Program-made: the position numbers and the translations under genes | The notes under the pieces: model-generated | What the model was told of the DNA's origin: nothing | Databases searched by the model: none | Seen by the model: only the letters and a program-made list of their open reading frames with translations | Part shown: in pieces, positions 23,060-31,866 of the stretch | How positions within the stretch are numbered: the first letter of the stretch is position 1 | How the letters are laid out: each line of letters starts with the position of its first letter | Origin: Pseudolabrys sp035718275 | GTDB lineage: Bacteria > Pseudomonadota > Alphaproteobacteria > Rhizobiales > Xanthobacteraceae | Assembly (NCBI GenBank): GCA_035718275.1 | Contig: DASTHI010000046.1 | Coordinates: 55,913-119,912, forward strand | Reading direction: 5' to 3' | DNA: 64,000 nt

Positions 23060-25072
23060 GTGGTGAAAAGTGCTCGATTCGAACGGCTGCTGGCATCAAC
23101 CTCGGTAGCCCTCGTTTTGGCCCTATCTGCCCAGGCCAGCATGGCCCAGCAGAGCGACAAGTCGATTGAGGCGGCCGTGCCGATGCCGGATACCACTCTT
23201 CCGGCACCACTGACTCTCAAGGATATCCAGCGTCCGGCAAAAGACACCACGAACACTGGCGTGTCGGAAGCCCAGCAGAACATCACCAGCCCTGCAGCTG
23301 ACCCGGTAAAGGCCGCCGCTTCTACACCTGCGGCGGAAGTTACGCTTGCCGACAAGCTTCGGGAGTTCATCGGCGGCCGTCAGTTCGATCGCATGGTGCC
23401 GCGAAAGGCCGAACGGGCCGGAATTGAGTCATTCTATGCGGCCCGCAATTACGCACCGCTCTGGATCAGCAACAACGGTCCAAACGAGCGCGCCAGTTCA
23501 GCCACCGCCTATCTGAGGCAGGCCGACAATGTCGGCCTCGATCCGAACGACTATCCCAGTCCGGATTTCAAATCAGCGGGGAACCTCGATAGCCTTGCGG
23601 AGGACGAGATCAGATTGACCGCTTCTGCGCTTACATTTGCTCGGCACGCGCAGATCGGCCGAATCCATTTCACCCGAGTTGCTGCCGACATCCAATATGA
23701 GCTCAACGCTCCGGATCCGGCAGCTGTGCTCGGCAAGCTCGCTGAGAGCAATGACGCCGCCAGCGTGCTCGACGGTTTCAATCCGCCTCAGGCCGGCTTC
23801 AAGGCCCTCCGGGCCAAGCTGGCAGAACTGCGGAAGGGTGCCGCTAGTCCTGAACCCAAAGCTGAGAGCAAGCCGCAGCGACCGCGCGTCCATATCGCGG
23901 AAGGAAAAATTCTTCGCCCCGGCATGAAGGATGTTCGCGTTGCTGCTTTGCGTAAACGGCTGGACGTTCCGGGCGACAAGGACAGTCAACTATACGACGA
24001 TGCCGTCCGTGACGCGGTCAAGACTTTCCAGACGGAAAATGAACTCTCGGTCGACGGCAATCTCGGACCGAACACTGTGCGCGCGCTCAATGGCGAGCAA
24101 AAGGAAGCACACAGGGCTCCGGCTCATCCCATCGACACGGTCCTTGTGAATATGGAGCGCTGGCGGTGGTTGCCGCGCGATCTGGGCAATCCGCACGTGA
24201 TCGTCAACGTGCCGGACTATACGCTTACGCTTTACAACGATGGTAAAGTCTACTGGCACACCAAGATCGTGGTTGGGAAGCCCAATCTCGCGACGCCGAT
24301 GGTCAGTGCCGATATGAAATTCATAACGGTAAATCCGACCTGGAACGTGCCGCCGTCTATCATTGAGAAAGAATATCTTCCGGCCCTCGAGCAGGATCCG
24401 CTGGCGCTCGAACGAATCGGGCTCAAGCTGACGCAGGATGCGGATGGCACCATTCACATTTCACAGCCCCCCGGCGCTGGAAACGCGCTTGGCCGCATTC
24501 GCTTTAACTTCCCGAACAAGTTCCTCGTCTATCAGCACGACACGCCGGACAAGTATCTCTTCGCGCGAGAAAAGCGTGCGTATAGCCACGGCTGTATGCG
24601 GGTGCAAAATCCGCTCACATACGGCGAGAAGCTGCTGTCGTTGGTATTGCCGAAGGAGCGTTATACCGAAGCGCGCCTGGAGAGCATGTTCGGCGGCAAC
24701 GAAATCAACATCAATTTCCCGAAGCCCATTCCCGTCCATCTCACCTATCAGACTGCATTCGTGGACGACTCCGGGAAGCTGCAGTTTCGTGAAGACGTTT
24801 ATGGACGCGATGCGAAGATGATCGCGATCCTAAAGAGCAACGAGCGCAAGGTGGCTGATATCGCGATTGAACGGCCGCCGAACACGTCATCCAAGCCCGT
24901 CCGCATGCCGGTGGGCATGTATGGCGGCAACGGCGGGTACAGTTATGGCGGCGGGTCGAACTTTTTCGATTGGCTGTTTAGCGGCCCGCAGGGAGGCTCA
25001 CGCCCCTATCCGCCGCGCCCGATCCCGACCTATCCGCGCAGCAATGGGAACGGCCGCTACAGTTCCCGCTGA
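23060..25072 (+). CDS. L,D-transpeptidase with peptidoglycan-binding domain, YcbB type
   Basis: Forms 3-3 peptide cross-links in peptidoglycan, in the periplasm. Of 670 residues the first 29 are a signal peptide (ASTSVALVLALSAQASMAQ). Residues 105-250 contain the helical scaffold domain (FYAARNYAPLWISNNG). Residues 285-345 are a PG_binding_1 domain (GMKDVRVAALRKRLDVPGD, VDGNLGPNTVRALNG). The YkuD catalytic domain follows with nucleophile Cys512 in YSHGCMRVQNP. The tail is glycine-, tyrosine- and proline-rich and probably disordered. GTG 23060 and 23063 are equivalent starts. It resembles the long YcbB/LdtD class, not the short ErfK type. Confidence 0.93.
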   Translation: MVKSARFERLLASTSVALVLALSAQASMAQQSDKSIEAAVPMPDTTLPAPLTLKDIQRPAKDTTNTGVSEAQQNITSPAADPVKAAASTPAAEVTLADKLREFIGGRQFDRMVPRKAERAGIESFYAARNYAPLWISNNGPNERASSATAYLRQADNVGLDPNDYPSPDFKSAGNLDSLAEDEIRLTASALTFARHAQIGRIHFTRVAADIQYELNAPDPAAVLGKLAESNDAASVLDGFNPPQAGFKALRAKLAELRKGAASPEPKAESKPQRPRVHIAEGKILRPGMKDVRVAALRKRLDVPGDKDSQLYDDAVRDAVKTFQTENELSVDGNLGPNTVRALNGEQKEAHRAPAHPIDTVLVNMERWRWLPRDLGNPHVIVNVPDYTLTLYNDGKVYWHTKIVVGKPNLATPMVSADMKFITVNPTWNVPPSIIEKEYLPALEQDPLALERIGLKLTQDADGTIHISQPPGAGNALGRIRFNFPNKFLVYQHDTPDKYLFAREKRAYSHGCMRVQNPLTYGEKLLSLVLPKERYTEARLESMFGGNEININFPKPIPVHLTYQTAFVDDSGKLQFREDVYGRDAKMIAILKSNERKVADIAIERPPNTSSKPVRMPVGMYGGNGGYSYGGGSNFFDWLFSGPQGGSRPYPPRPIPTYPRSNGNGRYSSR

Positions 25073-25091
25073 GAGGGACCCGTTTAAACCG

Positions 25092-25119
25092 AAACGCCGG
25101 CGACAGCGCCGGCGTTTTT
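25092..25119 (+). terminator. Terminator after the L,D-transpeptidase gene
   Basis: AAACGCCGGCG (25092-25102) pairs with CGCCGGCGTTT (25107-25117) with an ACAG loop, followed by further T residues. Confidence 0.9.
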
Positions 25120-25148
25120 GTGAGTCCAATTGCGTCGCTACTTGCGGA

Positions 25149-25225
25149 TGGTACAGGCGGGTGGACTCGAACCACCGACCTCTGGTTCCACAGACCAGCG
25201 CTCTAACCAACTGAGCTACGCCTGC
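25149..25225 (-). tRNA. tRNA-His (GUG), no encoded G-1
   Basis: A full cloverleaf on the minus strand: acceptor GCAGGCG with CGCCTGT, D stem GCTC/GAGC, anticodon stem CTGGT/ACCAG with loop CTGTGGA (anticodon GTG), T arm GGTGG-TTCGAGT-CCACC, discriminator A73 and encoded CCA. Base -1 is C, and position 1 pairs as G1-U72. Most bacterial tRNA-His carry a G-1:C73 pair. A G-1-less form with A73 is a known trait of many alphaproteobacteria, whose HisRS recognises the anticodon instead. Confidence 0.97.
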
Positions 25226-25321
25226 GCATGGGGAGACGGGCGTTCAACTCCCGTCCACGTGGGCGGGAACCTAGGTGCCGATGATCTCTTTGGCAAGCGC
25301 TGTGTACGCAGCACGTCGATG

Positions 25322-25348
25322 AAAAAAGCCCGGACGTGCCCGGGCTTT
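25322..25348 (-). terminator. Terminator of the phasin gene
   Basis: AAAGCCCGG (25325-25333) pairs with CCGGGCTTT (25340-25348). On the minus strand a T-run of six follows the stem. It lies 28 bp past the phasin stop codon. Confidence 0.85.
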
Positions 25349-25375
25349 CTCGTTCAGCGCACAATTTGGTTGGTC

Positions 25376-25870
25376 TCAGGCGGCATTCCTGAATCGTGCG
25401 CCGATACTCTCCTTGATCGGCTCGCAGGTCTCGATCGCAACCTTCTGCGCGTGCTCGGAAAGCTCCTTGCCCTGCGCGATCACGGCCTCGAATTGTGTGC
25501 GCAAGTATTTGCCGTAGAGCTCGACAACTTCGGAATATGACTTCGCGCCCGTCACTTCCGTCAGAAAATCGAAGGTTGTATCGGCATTCGTACGCGCGGC
25601 CTCAATCAATTTGCGGCCGTAGCTCGCATATCCCATCGTGGCTTTTGAACACGTATCTTCCAGTACTTCGGTCACCTGTTCGGCTGCGCTCTTGACCTTG
25701 TCATAGTTTTCTTTTGCGCGCGCCACGCCCTGCTCGGCGAATTCCCGCAAGGCTGTCGGGACCTCAAATGTTGGCCCCGTCAGCTTCATGATGGCAGCTT
25801 CGGAAGAGGTTGCTCCGGCAGCGGCGGCCGGTTTCCTGGTTTTGGAGGGAGCAGATGTGTTTTCACCCAT
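25376..25870 (-). CDS. Phasin-family protein
   Basis: A 164-residue helical, amphipathic protein of the Phasin_2 type that coats polyhydroxyalkanoate granules. An alanine/proline-rich N-terminus (SKTRKPAAAAGA) is followed by the phasin core: VPTALREFAEQGVARAKENYDKVKSAAEQVTE, GYASYGRKLIEAARTNADTTFDFLTEVTGAKSYSEVVELYGKYLRTQFE. I start at ATG 25870 because the frame upstream encodes low-quality sequence. It implies that the cell can store PHA. No PHA synthase lies in the window. Confidence 0.88.
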   Translation of the reverse strand: MGENTSAPSKTRKPAAAAGATSSEAAIMKLTGPTFEVPTALREFAEQGVARAKENYDKVKSAAEQVTEVLEDTCSKATMGYASYGRKLIEAARTNADTTFDFLTEVTGAKSYSEVVELYGKYLRTQFEAVIAQGKELSEHAQKVAIETCEPIKESIGARFRNAA

Positions 25871-26204
25871 AAATTTTGATCCGTTTTTGTAAGGCGCATT
25901 GTCGCCCGCGTGAAATCTGGTTTCCGAACAAGACCTGTCACTCTGAGGTCTGGGATCGGCAAACCGCTTGATATTCAAATATTCATATTTTCGACCGCAT
26001 TGCAACAAAAATTGATGCGCTGCACAAATGTGCATGGATTCGAGATAGCTCGGTTCCATCAGGATCGCCACCGGCTCCATGCGCTCAAAGTACCGGTGAT
26101 CGAGAGCCGCTACCGAAGCTTCCACTGGATTGCGCCCGCGGCTCGTGGACGTTGGTGACCGGCAGCCGTAATAAGGTTCATTGAATTTCCATGGCGGTCC
26201 TACG
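25871..26204. other. Divergent upstream region of phasin and kinase genes
   Basis: An AT-richer spacer of about 330 bp. The section 25970-26010 (ATATTCAAATATTCATATTTTCG) is the most promoter-like for the phasin gene. The only clear repeat is the inverted repeat at 26021-26034. No gene is seen. Confidence 0.45.
26021..26034. promoter_or_regulatory. Inverted repeat TGCACA-N2-TGTGCA upstream of phasin gene
   Basis: A perfect 6-bp inverted repeat around AA, 151 bp before the phasin start, with TTGCAA nearby. TGC/GCA-rich palindromes are the operators of PhaR, the PHA-responsive repressor of phasin genes. Assignment to PhaR is inference. Confidence 0.35.
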
Positions 26205-28994
26205 ATGTCCGCTCCCGACCTTCAGGCTGGCTATCTGCGTGATCAGCGACTCGCCGCGCACGCACTCAGCCCAGCGCCCGTGTGGCTGTGGAGCCCGGAC
26301 GGCCGACAGGTTCTCTGGGCAAATCCCAGTGGCGTCGCGGCTTTTCGTGCTGCATCTTTTGCAGAACTTTCCACACGCCGGTTCGACCCAGACCACAGAG
26401 CTTCGCTTCAAATTGTCCGCCTTGCAGCGAGCCTCCCGAGTCAGGGGAGCCCCAGGCTCGAGCGGTTGCGCGGCTTTGCCGGCGGTGTGGGAACCGCTTC
26501 GACTTGCCTTTGCTCCCGAATCGGGCTGACCGGCGGCAGTGAAGGCCTTCTCATCGTATCGGCCGAGCCCACACGATCGCAGCCAGACGTCTCCAAACAG
26601 GCCCGGCGATTACTCAACGACCTGCAAGCTCCGTCCGCGATCTTTACTGCCGAGGGAGATTTGATCGAAACTCAAGCGAGCGCGCGCGAGCAAATCGGCG
26701 GGCAAGCAAAACTCGCCGATATCGCGGGCGAAAAGCTTGCACGCGAAGCAAGGCTCAATGGCTTTGCGGAGGGCGACGTTCGGGCCGGACACGCGAGCGT
26801 GATCAGGCTCGGGACAGGCACTGCAGTTGCGCTGCTGGTCATCTTCGGCGCGCGCGCGCCGGCGCCTGCATCCGATCCTGCAAAAAATCCCATGAAAGCC
26901 GCGAGGACGCTCAAGGCAGGAGAGCCCGGCCCGCATCCACAACACCTGCCGTTCCGGTTCGTGTGGCAGACAGATGCCGAGACTCGCTTCACGCTTGCAA
27001 ATACTGAATTTGCAGATTTGGTTGGATCGAATATCGCCGCGTTGCTTGGCCGCAACTGGACAGATCTTGCCGCCGCCCTGAAATTAGATCCGGAGAATCT
27101 GATCGCGGATGCTCTTGCTCGTCGCGAGACCTTCAGCGGGATCCCCGTATCCTGGCCAGTCGAGCGGGTCGCGGATGAACTGCTGCGCGTCGAGATGTCA
27201 GGGTTGCCCATATTCGACCGCGAGCGTCATTTCCAGGGTTTCCGCGGCTTCGGGATCTGCCGTCAGACCGAACTGATCGCGCGGCTGCGAAATGGTTCGC
27301 ACGCGGCCGGCAATCAGACAGAAGTTGCGACGCTCGCGGCGGGCCTTCCAACTCCCAAGCTCGATCCGCGCGAACACAGCGCATTTCGTGAACTTGCCCG
27401 CGAACTCAGCGAGCGGTTGAAAAGGCCCACGCCGAGGGGCAGCCGACCGACGCCCGACGAACCTCCTCCCGCGCGCTTCGTAGCTCCGCCAAAGCCGCCA
27501 CAGCCCGACAAAACCGCGCGTGACGCGCAGGAGAACCGGCCCATTTTCGACCGGTTGCCAATTGGCATTCTGATCTATCGGCTCAACAGTCTCATTTATG
27601 CCAATGAGGCATTTCTGGCATGGACGGGTCACGCAAGCCTCGACGAGTTGGCCGAAGCCGGTGGATTGGACAGCCTCTTCATCGAAGCGAGCGATAAACG
27701 ATCAGACGGCCCCCCCGGATCGAAGTCACTGACCATCGCCCCCGTCGGTGGCAGCCGGCAGCCAGTCGAAGGACGGCTGTTCAGCGTCACATGGAATGAG
27801 GAAAGCGCGCTTGCGCTTGTGCTCAGCACGCAAGGGCTCGAAAGCCCGGGCGGTGCACCAGGTTCGGTTCACCAGTTCGAAAAAGAGAATCTTGAGCTCA
27901 AGGCGATCCTGGACACCGCGATGGATGGCGTGCTGATTTTGGATCGAACGGGGCGCATACTCTCTGCCAATCGGAGCGCGCAGGCACTTTTCGGCTACGA
28001 AGCACACGAGTTCGCTGAACTCACGATAGGCGATCTACTCGTTGCCGATGGACAATATGGCGTGCTCGAGCACGTGGAGCGGCTTGCACGCGAGGACAGC
28101 GCCGGCACTTTGCACGCGGGATTTGAAATGTCCGGGCGCGTGCAAAATGGCGGGCTTGTTCCGTTGCAGATTACAATCGGGCGGGTCGAGGATGGCGAAA
28201 AATTGTGCGCAGTGCTGCGCGACATTACGGCCTGGAAGCGCAATGAGCGTGAACTGATCGACGCGAAGCGGACGGCCGAGAAATCCGCAATGGAGAAGTC
28301 GGAATTTTTGGCGAAAATCAGCCATGAAATCCGAATCCCTCTGAACTCGATCATCGGTTTTTCAGAGGTGATGATGGAGGAGCGCTTTGGCCCACTCGGA
28401 AACGAGCGCTACCGCGACTATGTCGAGGACATCCACGCCTGCGGCGGGCACGTCATTGCGTTGCTTAACGAACTTCTCGATCTGTCCAAGATCGAGGCCG
28501 GAAAGCTCGATCTCAGCTTTGCCGGCGTCAATCTCAACGACTTGTTACAGCAATGCGTGGCGGTCATGCAGCAGCAGGCCAATCGACAGCGCGTCGTTAT
28601 CCGCTTGGCGGTGCCCGCGAGTCTCCCCCAGGTCATCGCGGACGCGCGCTCAATGCGTCAGGTCACGCTCAATCTGATTTCGAATTCGCTGAAGCACACG
28701 GGTGCAGGCGGGCAGGTGATCGTTTCCACTGCGCAGACGGATGAACACGAAGTTGTCCTCAGGGTGCGCGACACCGGGCCGGGGATGACGGAGAAACAAT
28801 TGCGGGCCGCACTTGAGCCATTTCGCGATATAGCGACAACCGCAGGGCGAAGCGTCAGTGATACCGGCTTCGGCCTGCCGATCACCAAGGCGCTCGCTGA
28901 GGCGAACCAGGCGCAATTCAGGATCCGCAGCGAAGTGGATCACGGAACCTTGGTCGAGATCATATTCCCGCCAGCGCGAGTGCTGGCGCAATAG
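26205..28994 (+). CDS. PAS-domain sensor histidine kinase, PdhS/DivJ-like
   Basis: A cytosolic kinase of 929 residues with no transmembrane segment. The first 540 residues hold degenerate PAS-like segments and a proline-rich linker (residues 420-455). A clear PAS domain follows (ENLELKAILDTAMDGVLILD through LQITIGRVED). The HisKA phospho-acceptor is His707 in KISHEIRIPLNSIIGFSE. The HATPase domain has the N box (LNLISNSLKHT), G1 (DTGPGM) and G2 (GFGLPI). The dimerisation segment with FGP...YRDYVEDIH...SKIEAG is typical of DivJ/PleC/PdhS kinases of the alphaproteobacterial cell-cycle network (partner DivK). No receiver or response regulator gene is adjacent. Confidence 0.85.
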   Translation: MSAPDLQAGYLRDQRLAAHALSPAPVWLWSPDGRQVLWANPSGVAAFRAASFAELSTRRFDPDHRASLQIVRLAASLPSQGSPRLERLRGFAGGVGTASTCLCSRIGLTGGSEGLLIVSAEPTRSQPDVSKQARRLLNDLQAPSAIFTAEGDLIETQASAREQIGGQAKLADIAGEKLAREARLNGFAEGDVRAGHASVIRLGTGTAVALLVIFGARAPAPASDPAKNPMKAARTLKAGEPGPHPQHLPFRFVWQTDAETRFTLANTEFADLVGSNIAALLGRNWTDLAAALKLDPENLIADALARRETFSGIPVSWPVERVADELLRVEMSGLPIFDRERHFQGFRGFGICRQTELIARLRNGSHAAGNQTEVATLAAGLPTPKLDPREHSAFRELARELSERLKRPTPRGSRPTPDEPPPARFVAPPKPPQPDKTARDAQENRPIFDRLPIGILIYRLNSLIYANEAFLAWTGHASLDELAEAGGLDSLFIEASDKRSDGPPGSKSLTIAPVGGSRQPVEGRLFSVTWNEESALALVLSTQGLESPGGAPGSVHQFEKENLELKAILDTAMDGVLILDRTGRILSANRSAQALFGYEAHEFAELTIGDLLVADGQYGVLEHVERLAREDSAGTLHAGFEMSGRVQNGGLVPLQITIGRVEDGEKLCAVLRDITAWKRNERELIDAKRTAEKSAMEKSEFLAKISHEIRIPLNSIIGFSEVMMEERFGPLGNERYRDYVEDIHACGGHVIALLNELLDLSKIEAGKLDLSFAGVNLNDLLQQCVAVMQQQANRQRVVIRLAVPASLPQVIADARSMRQVTLNLISNSLKHTGAGGQVIVSTAQTDEHEVVLRVRDTGPGMTEKQLRAALEPFRDIATTAGRSVSDTGFGLPITKALAEANQAQFRIRSEVDHGTLVEIIFPPARVLAQ

Positions 28995-29018
28995 GGGCGA
29001 AATCGCTAGGCTGTCGAT

Positions 29019-29768
29019 ATGAGCCGCGCGTTCCGTTGCCTCATTCTGGCGCTTGTCCTCGCGATCGTATCGCCCGCCGGGCATGTCCGCGCCGCCGAGT
29101 CTGTCGATCTGCTCCTGGTGCTAGCGTCCGACGTGTCGAGGAGCGTCGACAATCAGAAATTTCAGCTCCAGCGGGAAGGCTACGCCGCCGCACTCGGAAA
29201 TCCCGAAGTGCTTGAGGCCATTCGATCAGGACGGCATGGTCGAATCGGGGTGCTTTTCCTGGAGTGGTCGGGATTCGGCAACCAGAAGGTCGTCATCGAC
29301 TGGATGATGATCGATGGAGCGAATAGCGCTCAGACCTTTGGCGACCGACTGTTGGAGTCCCCTCGATCCTTTGCTGATCGCACGTCCATCAGTGGCGGAA
29401 TTGACGCGGCCATAGCGCAGTTTTCACGCGCACCATTCACCGCGGCCCGGCGAACGATCGATGTTTCTGGGGATGGGACAAACAATGCCGGGCGCGACGT
29501 TGCTTTGGCGCGCGACGAAGCCCTCGCGGCCGGGATCACGATCAATGGTTTAGTGATTCTGAGCGATAGGCCATTGCCGTGGAATCCCGAGCACACAAAC
29601 CCCGCGGGCGGGCTTACCAAATATTATCGGGACAACGTGATCGGTGGACCCGGCAGTTTCGTGATTGAGGCAAGCGATTTCGAATCTTTCGGCCAGGCCA
29701 TAATCAAGAAGATGATCGCTGAAATCGCCGGGGCGACCCCACGGCAGCACACGACCTTGTTGCGTTAA
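29019..29768 (+). CDS. DUF1194 protein, exported, von Willebrand A-like
   Basis: A 249-residue protein with a signal peptide (CLILALVLAIVSPAGHVRAAE, cleavage near residue 26). The fold looks like a vWA domain: a MIDAS-type DVSRSVD after the first strand (VDLLLVLASDVS), DRTSISGGIDAAI, and VSGDGTNNAG as the third metal loop. Such domains bind proteins through a divalent metal. The physiological role of DUF1194 is unknown. It starts 24 bp after the kinase gene, so the two may be co-transcribed. Confidence 0.75.
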   Translation: MSRAFRCLILALVLAIVSPAGHVRAAESVDLLLVLASDVSRSVDNQKFQLQREGYAAALGNPEVLEAIRSGRHGRIGVLFLEWSGFGNQKVVIDWMMIDGANSAQTFGDRLLESPRSFADRTSISGGIDAAIAQFSRAPFTAARRTIDVSGDGTNNAGRDVALARDEALAAGITINGLVILSDRPLPWNPEHTNPAGGLTKYYRDNVIGGPGSFVIEASDFESFGQAIIKKMIAEIAGATPRQHTTLLR

Positions 29769-29879
29769 GCTTGATTCCCCAGCCATGAAAGCGTCACAGA
29801 CCCCGTCCATGGTTGGCCTGATCTGGGCCGATGCTATAACCCGTTCGCATCCGACGCCGAAACAACCGGAAACTCGCAT

Positions 29880-31823
29880 TTGACAGCCGCCGCCGGCTTG
29901 AAACGCCTGGGTATAATACTGCTCGCCGCGGCTGCAGGCGGCCTTCTTGTGCTGACCATTGCCGGATATCTGATTTCGGCCGATTCCGTGCGCCAGCAAG
30001 TCCTCGGTGAGATCCGCAGCGTGACCGGCCTCGAACCGGCTTTGCGCGGAAAAGCCAAAGTCTCCTTGTTTCCGAGCGGAAGCGTCACCTTCGATGACGT
30101 CGTTCTTGGGGACCTTGCTCAACCAGCCTTGTCGGCCGAGAGGCTGACTGCCCGGCTGCGCTTCTTCCCGCTCCTTCTCGGCCGCGTGGAAATTGCCGAC
30201 GTCTCGCTCGATCGGCCGCGTATCGCCATCGATCTGCAGCGCAATGGCCAATCGAATTGGTCAGCCCTCATCGATGGATTTATACGCAACCAAACGGGCT
30301 CCCAACGTCTCGCGGCATTCTCCGAAATGCGCATCGACGACGGGACGATCGTGATCACGGATCGGTCGCGGAATATTTCCGAAACGTTGACAGGCGTCGA
30401 ATTCTCGCTGGCCTGGCCCTCGATCTCCAAGACATTCGGAGCGACGGGGCGCTTCATCTGGCGCGATGCACCAATAGATGCGAGCCTCACGCTCGCCGAT
30501 CTGCCCTCTGCGCTCGCGGGTACCCGCACGGGCCTGAGACTGCGGATCGCCGGCGCGCCGATGAAGGCGGCCTTCGAAGGTGCAATCAGTTTCAAGCCCA
30601 CGCTCAAAATTGAAGGAACGCTTGCCGCCGACTCTCCTTCACTGCGCAATGCATGGGTCTGGGCGGGGCAAAAGCCGTTGCCGGGCGGCGGCTTTCAGCG
30701 ATTCGCCATCAAATCGCGAGCCAATGTAGTCGGCGGCACGATCAGCTTGTCGAGTGTGAATGTGGAGCTCGACGGCAATACTGCAGAAGGGGTGCTCACT
30801 TTTGCCACTGACGGGCGTCAGACCTTGCAGGGCACATTGGCCGCTGACACGCTCGACCTTACCCCCTATGTCTCGACCGTACGCCTGCTTACGGCCAACG
30901 ACCGCTCGTGGAGCGACGGGCGCATCACGCTTGAGGGTCTTGCCGGGATTGAACTTGATCTGCGCCTCTCGGCAGCGAATGTCGTCATTTCGAATGCCAA
31001 GATCGGCCGCACGGCGGTCGCCGCAAACCTGCGGGGCGGACACCTGATGGTCACGGTCGGCGAAGCTCAGGCATATGGCGGCGTGATCAAAGGCTCTCTT
31101 GGCCTGTCCGAGCTTGACCATGGCGTCGACGTCAAATCGGAGCTGCAATTCACGGATGTCGACCTAGAGACGTGTCTCGGTCAGCTGTTCGGAATCCGCA
31201 GGCTCGAAGGAAAAGGCAACATCGGCGTAGCCGTCGAGGGCAGCGGAGACAGCGTGCTTGGTGTGACCCGCACGTTGAACGGATCCGCGACGCTTGTCGG
31301 ATCGAACGGAGCTCTGGCCGGACTCAATGTCGAGCAGCTGCTCCGACGTCTTGAAAGGCGCCCTCTCTCGGGTGGGGGAGAATTCCGCACCGGCCGGACT
31401 CCCTATGAAAAGATCAAGGTCGGACTCAAGATCAACGAGGGTACGGTCAGTGTCGATGAGGTGACGATCGATGGCACGACCGTGAAACTGGCGCTTGCCG
31501 GCTCCGCATCCATTCCGGAGCGCGAACTCGATCTCAAGGGTACCGCCGCACTGGTCGCCCCGGCGCGTCCTGGTCTGCCGCCGTTCGAACTCCCCTTCAT
31601 CGTGCAGGGCTCCTGGGATGACCCGATCATGCTCCCGGATCCGGAAGCACTGATCCGCCGCTCCGGAGCCGCCGCTCCCTTGCTCAATGCGATTCGGGAG
31701 CGCCGCGCACGCGATTCAGTTCGCTCAACGATCGAGCGATTGACCGGCGGGACGCCCGCGCCGGGCGCTCTTCCTGCCGCCGGGCAACCCGGCGTGTCCG
31801 AGCCCACAAAGACACCGGATTAG
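29880..31823 (+). CDS. AsmA-family protein
   Basis: A 647-residue envelope protein anchored by one N-terminal membrane segment (RLGIILLAAAAGGLLVLTIAGYLIS), with the bulk in the periplasm. The AsmA N-terminal signature follows (VRQQVLGEIRSVTGLEPALRGKAKVSLFPSGSVTFDDVVLGD). The C-terminal AsmA_2 region has RTLNGSATLVGSNGALAGLNVEQLL and ends proline-rich. AsmA/TamB-type proteins are long beta-structured bridges thought to move phospholipids to the outer membrane. The start TTG 29880 is used because no better codon lies upstream of the membrane segment. Confidence 0.85.
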   Translation: MTAAAGLKRLGIILLAAAAGGLLVLTIAGYLISADSVRQQVLGEIRSVTGLEPALRGKAKVSLFPSGSVTFDDVVLGDLAQPALSAERLTARLRFFPLLLGRVEIADVSLDRPRIAIDLQRNGQSNWSALIDGFIRNQTGSQRLAAFSEMRIDDGTIVITDRSRNISETLTGVEFSLAWPSISKTFGATGRFIWRDAPIDASLTLADLPSALAGTRTGLRLRIAGAPMKAAFEGAISFKPTLKIEGTLAADSPSLRNAWVWAGQKPLPGGGFQRFAIKSRANVVGGTISLSSVNVELDGNTAEGVLTFATDGRQTLQGTLAADTLDLTPYVSTVRLLTANDRSWSDGRITLEGLAGIELDLRLSAANVVISNAKIGRTAVAANLRGGHLMVTVGEAQAYGGVIKGSLGLSELDHGVDVKSELQFTDVDLETCLGQLFGIRRLEGKGNIGVAVEGSGDSVLGVTRTLNGSATLVGSNGALAGLNVEQLLRRLERRPLSGGGEFRTGRTPYEKIKVGLKINEGTVSVDEVTIDGTTVKLALAGSASIPERELDLKGTAALVAPARPGLPPFELPFIVQGSWDDPIMLPDPEALIRRSGAAAPLLNAIRERRARDSVRSTIERLTGGTPAPGALPAAGQPGVSEPTKTPD

Positions 31824-31844
31824 ACGCAGAACCGGAGCGGCAGA

Positions 31845-31863
31845 GGATCACACAGGGTGATCC
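31845..31863. terminator. Possible bidirectional terminator hairpin
   Basis: GGATCAC (31845-31851) and GTGATCC (31857-31863) pair perfectly around ACAGG between two convergent genes. A long T-run is lacking on both sides. Confidence 0.35.
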
Positions 31864-31866
31864 GTT

